Source of the DNA: Amoebophrya sp. A120
Lineage: Eukaryota; Sar; Dinophyceae; Syndiniales; Amoebophryaceae
Assembly: GCA_905178155.1 (NCBI GenBank)
Contig: CAJINV010000001.1
Span: 11,825,832-11,889,831 of the forward strand
DNA: 64,000 bases
Direction: 5' to 3'
Shown here: in pieces, positions 60,498 to 64,000 of the stretch
Numbering within the stretch: the first letter of the stretch is position 1
How the letters are laid out: each line of letters opens with the position of its first letter
Position numbers and translations under genes: made by a program
Notes under the pieces: generated by a model
Told to the model about the DNA's origin: nothing
The model's database searches: none
The model's input: only the letters and a program-made list of their open reading frames with translations

Positions 60498-61162
60498 ATT
60501 GTCCTCGCTAAAAGGTGCTCGCGCGATGTGGTGGTCACTCCATTCGTGCTCGAGTGTGAAGCCTTTGATAGAAGTGGATAGCACATCGTAGGTACGTTCT
60601 ACGAGAAGCCAGAAGCTTCGGCAAAAAAAGATGAGTACAACAGCGCGCCGACGGTAAGAATGCGCGATGCTGTTTGCCACGTCCTCACAAGGCGTTGCGC
60701 TGCTGTGTGAGAAGAAACATCTGTTGATCTTTCCTGGAAGAGGAAGCGACGCGTGTACTTGCAAATTTGTAGCGCTCGTTGAATGGCAGAAGAAAAAAAA
60801 TTCTGTAGAGTAGCGGCCCGTCGTATCACTCATTATTGCAACTCTCGCTTACAGCAGGTCGGTCAAGCAGAAAGGTGGAAAGAAAACTTGTGTGAGGCTG
60901 CTCACGATCTATTTGAGGAGTTGCTATCGGTGTTTCGGTTCAGGAAATTTCTGCCCTTTGATCAGAAAGAAGATACTGCGGTTCCGTCGTGTACTACAAA
61001 ACTGCTCACATTTTATTTTCTTTGATTGTACTAACCGCTCCTGGGAGAGAACCTGGATATACAATGAATTGTCAGCGCCACCCTTGGTTTGTCTCTACAT
61101 TTGATTTTTGTTTCCCTACTGAGCAAACATCCCCCAACGGCTATGCTTCCTTTCGCGCCACG
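60498..61162. other. Intergenic stretch with 51-bp repeat
   Basis: Includes copy 2 of the direct repeat (60668-60718). The TatD frame is open back to 60989, so part of this stretch may be 5' leader or N-terminal extension. Confidence 0.4.
60668..60718 (+). repeat. 51-bp direct repeat, copy 2
   Basis: Partner of 59563-59613, 1,105 bp away, downstream of the small Cys-rich gene. Confidence 0.85.
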
Positions 61163-62182
61163 ATGTTAAGAGCCGTGAAATTAGTTGATGCCCACACCCA
61201 TTTACACATGTGCCCGCTCGCTGTACAAGCTGCGACAGTCGAATCTTTTTCTCACCTCGCGGTCTGCGCAACTTCGCCCGGCGATTGGGAGACTGTGCTG
61301 GAGCTCGCAGAAGCGAGGAACCCCCAACAACAAGGCTGCAAAATAGTCCCCTACCTCGGTGTCCACCCATGGTGGGCGAAGCACAATTCGACGGAGCGCA
61401 CCCTGGCCGACTTGCGACGCTTGCTGGAGCAGCACCCAAGACTGCAAGTCGGAGAAATCGGGCTGGACAAAATTCACGGGAAGAGGCGGAAAGACTTTCC
61501 AGCGCAGAAGGAGCTGTTCCGGAAGCAGCTTCTGCTCGCAGGCGAGTTTTCCCGGGGCGTGCAGGTGCACTGTGTGCAGAGTGGCGGCGGTATAGTGGAG
61601 GAATACGATGCGGTTGTCGCCTCCGGGTCACCAGGAGCGCAACTACTTCCTGTGTACACAATCTTGCATTCTTACATCCTCGGCCCGGATTTAGTGCCTC
61701 TGTTCCTGCAAAAGATCCCCAACGTTTACTTCTCCTTCGCCTATCACAACAAGCCAGAAGCAGTGGAGCGACTGCGGGCGACGCTGCGGAAAGTTCCCTT
61801 GGACAGAATACTCGTCGAGACCGACTCCCCCGCACAGACACCCGACGTGGTGCCAGTTGTTTCGGCAGAAGATGATAAGACACTAGAATTTTGCGAGGAG
61901 GTAGTAACATCGACGGAGAACGATGGGTCGTCCAGGTTTCAGTTTGTCACGAAGACGGCTTTACAGCCGGACGGATCAACGGTTTTACATTTCTGCCCAT
62001 GCTGCGGCCCCAGCGGGCGGAGAGACAACAAGCCTGAGAACATACGTTTCGTACTGGAGCAGGTTGGAAGCATATTGGAAAAATCGGCAGCAGAAGTGGC
62101 CGAAATCGTTGCAAGAAACGCAGAGAGGATTTTCAGTGATGACCTATCAACTTCTAGCCCCGTGGATCGGGGAAAGACATAA
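61163..62182 (+). CDS. TatD-family metal-dependent hydrolase
   Basis: TatD-related DNase/hydrolase of the amidohydrolase superfamily, 339 residues from ATG 61163 (MLRAVKLVDAHTHLHM). Metal-binding landmarks are in the expected order: DAHTHLH at the N-terminus, YLGVHPWWA, GEIGLDK, QVHCVQSGGG, LHSYILG and ILVETDSPAQ. The C-terminal helix NKPENIRFVLEQVGSI...VARNAERIF is typical of the family. The start is chosen because TatD proteins usually begin a few residues before DxHxH; an ATG at 61064 would add 33 residues. About 65 extra residues lie between ETDSP and NKPEN, containing FCPCCGPSG, not usual for the family. Single exon, unlike most neighbours. Family members act in DNA degradation/repair; the cellular role here is not determined. 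Confidence 0.88.
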   Translation: MLRAVKLVDAHTHLHMCPLAVQAATVESFSHLAVCATSPGDWETVLELAEARNPQQQGCKIVPYLGVHPWWAKHNSTERTLADLRRLLEQHPRLQVGEIGLDKIHGKRRKDFPAQKELFRKQLLLAGEFSRGVQVHCVQSGGGIVEEYDAVVASGSPGAQLLPVYTILHSYILGPDLVPLFLQKIPNVYFSFAYHNKPEAVERLRATLRKVPLDRILVETDSPAQTPDVVPVVSAEDDKTLEFCEEVVTSTENDGSSRFQFVTKTALQPDGSTVLHFCPCCGPSGRRDNKPENIRFVLEQVGSILEKSAAEVAEIVARNAERIFSDDLSTSSPVDRGKT

Positions 62183-62559
62183 ATTACGAAGAGCTTTGCG
62201 CTGCAGAGTTCTTGTTCCCTACTGGATGCTAGTGCACCAGTTTTCGTCAGAGGCATGATGGTGTGTTCATCCGCTGGACATTTTATTTTTTGTCTGTATT
62301 TACGCGCGCCTTGATTCTTTGTTTTGTCTTGTACTGGTGGTGGGGAGGAAATGAATTCAAATAGAGATACATTACAGCAAACGAAATCGCGGGGAATTCT
62401 TTATCGTTTGGTCGTCCTGATGGATTTTTCAACAAGCTATAACTCGTCCTCTCTTTACTCATTTTTTGTTTTTGAACTTTTCACATCGGTTCTGTTTTCT
62501 GTTTTTGATGAGCGCATATGAGTATCCGCATGCTTCTGCTTTAGTCTGATAGCCCGGTA
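62183..62559. other. Intergenic stretch
   Basis: About 0.38 kb, T-rich, between the TatD gene and the last gene. Nothing recognised. Confidence 0.4.
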
Positions 62560-64000
62560 ATGGTAAAGATAGCATTGCGGTGCCGGATGAAACATCAAGC
62601 GTGTAGGTGGTCGGTGGTTCTTTGGAGCTGCCTGCTTTTGCGACCAGCGGCCGCGCTACCAGAGGTTGCCGTCTGTCTTCGCGGCGTCCCGGGCTCCCGT
62701 CGGGCCTTGAAGCATTGGCACAAGTATGTCTGGCCCTCTCTTGGAGGGGAAGAGAATGTGGATCTGTTTCTCGTATCGCCGATCCAGAAGCAAGTTCTGC
62801 AGCGGCACCACTGCCTGGAGTTTCCAGAAGAAAAAGCCATCGAGAAGAGGTTCTACCTGTCGCTCCACGACGGGGAAGACGAGGCGACCACAGGGGGCTT
62901 GGAGGTGAAGAAAGATGAACTTGAGTCAGATACTAGTACAAAAAAGCTAGAGCCGCACTGCGAAAACCGTGCTATCCCCGTGAAAGACGCTTTTCTGCGC
63001 AACGACGTCGATATGGAGGCGTTTCACGACGAGCACACCCCCGCCTGGCGGGCCTATGCTTTTCCGCTCATGTTCGAAGCGGATTCGAAGCTGCTCGGGG
63101 GGCTTCCCTTCCCCGACTACGACCAATTGGCGTTTCAGGAGAACTACCAGGTGCTCCGGCAACCGACCCGCTGGCGGGATTTGTCGTGGAAGCTGGAGAA
63201 GCATGAGCGCAGCCACCGAACCTACCTGCGCCGGTACATCAAGGCGGCGCCGCAATTTTTCGACCTGTGGAAGTGCGAAGAAATCATTTCCAACTCGGAA
63301 GTGTATGCGAGGAATCACAAGAAATACAGTCATGTGCTTATTACAATGAAAAATCCCCTCACCCCCGAACCTGGGCGCATTTGTATTGCAAACCTTTGCA
63401 AATGAAACATTCGCCCTCTTGCATCTATCAGCATCACAGATTTCGAGTCGTGAATCGAAAAAAATTGTATTGCGCAAGATCCCAGCAAGAGCGGCGCTTG
63501 TCATGCGAGCAATGCGATATACGCCTAGACTCTGCATCAGAAAGATTCATAGTCCTTTCATGCATGACAAAAAGTTTTCATTTGGAAACTTTGCATCACA
63601 AATTATTGCAACTTGGGGGGTGAGGGCATTTCTCATTGTAATAGTGCTAATCTCGCGGATGGACTTGTTCTTCTTCGCGCCCCACGCGAACATATCAAAT
63701 GTAAAAATGTCTGGGTCCTCTGGAAGAATGCAACTTGTGATGCTGCATTTAGATTCCAGAAAAATCTCTATTGCATGAGTACCAAAGGCAAGGCAATTTT
63801 TGCTACGCGGAGAGGGCATTTGTAATGCGGAATAGACATCAAGAAGCTCTCAAAAAATCTGTTGTGCTAGGGCATGCATCACAGACATCAGGGCTCATGC
63901 AAAACGTGCATGACAAGTGTCAGAATCTTCCAGACCCAGACACTTTTACATTTGATAGAACATCCTACCCGCGACGCGGGGCCTGACGTTCGCGAACTTG
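62560..64000 (+). CDS. Secretory glycosyltransferase-like protein (partial)
   Basis: Exons 62560-63338, 63649-63692 and 63963-64000 onward; the 3' end lies beyond the window. Both introns are introners (family 5 and family 1). The start MVKIALRCRMKHQACRW leads into a hydrophobic signal or anchor (SVVLWSCLLLRPAAALPEVA). AVCLRGVPGSRRALKHWHKY and ENVDLFLVSP follow, and a distal RNHKKYSHVLISRMDLFFF assembles only after splicing. The order VAVCLRG ... DLFLVS ... YSHVLISRMDLFFF resembles uncharacterised eukaryotic glycosyltransferase-like proteins in which an R-x-D motif follows a hydrophobic strand. The assignment is tentative. Splicing continues HANILPATRGLTFANL to the edge. Confidence 0.6.
63339..63643. 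mobile_element. Introner, family 5
   Basis: 305-bp element with ends TATTACAATGAAAAATCCCC and TATTACAATGAGAAATGCCC, continuing TCACCCCC on both sides, flanked by perfect GTGCT repeats at 63334-63338 and 63644-63648. Excision plus one repeat joins KKYSHVL to ISRMDLFFF in frame. The interior carries GCATGACA and GCATCACA motifs. Confidence 0.92.
63693..63957. mobile_element. Introner, family 1, copy 6
   Basis: 265-bp element, both ends TATCAAATGTAAAA(A/G)TGTC-like, flanked by GAACA at 63688-63692 and 63958-63962. The interior is close to copy 4. Only 44 bp of exon separate it from the family-5 introner. Excision plus one repeat continues APHANI to LPATRGL. Confidence 0.93.

Overview
The window looks like nuclear DNA of an alveolate, most likely a dinoflagellate-lineage protist of the parasitic Amoebophrya/Syndiniales type. 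It carries eukaryotic housekeeping genes (centrin, prolyl-tRNA synthetase, ERGIC3/Erv46, pyruvate kinase), many short canonical GT-AG introns and very long low-complexity proteins. It also carries introns that are themselves transposon-like (introners). The lineage is inferred from architecture; no rRNA or mitochondrial marker is present to confirm it.

Layout. Positions 1-41,222 hold eight genes, all on the minus strand: a centrin-like protein (partial), a hypothetical protein, prolyl-tRNA synthetase, an FkbM-type methyltransferase, a secreted low-complexity protein, ERGIC3/Erv46, a giant gene of about 4,850 codons (17,582-33,324) and a second large scaffold-like gene (34,258-41,222). A 5-kb gene-free, GC-rich, repeat-loaded gap follows (41,223-46,324). 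Positions 46,325-64,000 then hold six genes, all on the plus strand: an FGDF-motif trafficking-type scaffold, pyruvate kinase, a six-TM membrane protein, a small Cys-rich single-TM protein, a TatD-family hydrolase and a partial glycosyltransferase-like secretory protein. The gap is therefore a divergent strand-switch region between two unidirectional gene blocks.

The most striking system is a set of ten introner elements in eight introner families or copies groups: six copies of family 1 and one each of families 2 to 5. Each has terminal inverted repeats beginning TAT and ending ATA, and each lies inside a protein-coding gene. Nine are flanked by a perfect 5-bp direct repeat and the tenth by a 4/5 match. 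In every case, removing the element plus one repeat copy restores the reading frame and a sensible protein. The excision window never offers GT-AG ends. Exon sums are divisible by three in every complete gene carrying one (Erv46 1206 nt, pyruvate kinase 1629 nt, giant gene 14,547 nt, FkbM gene, secreted gene), which supports the models. Erv46 alone has three introners plus a 697-bp canonical intron bounded by a 50-bp direct repeat, which looks like intron birth by duplication.

Other notable structure: an ancient tandem duplication of a module of roughly 900-1,000 residues in the giant protein, with intron positions not shared between copies; a short aromatic/acidic motif recurring in the two neighbouring giant proteins; a 13-bp minisatellite filling a pyruvate kinase intron; and, in the strand-switch region, a 72-bp minisatellite, a long palindrome and a 32-bp perfect inverted repeat. 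Functions beyond the named enzymes are mostly unknown.
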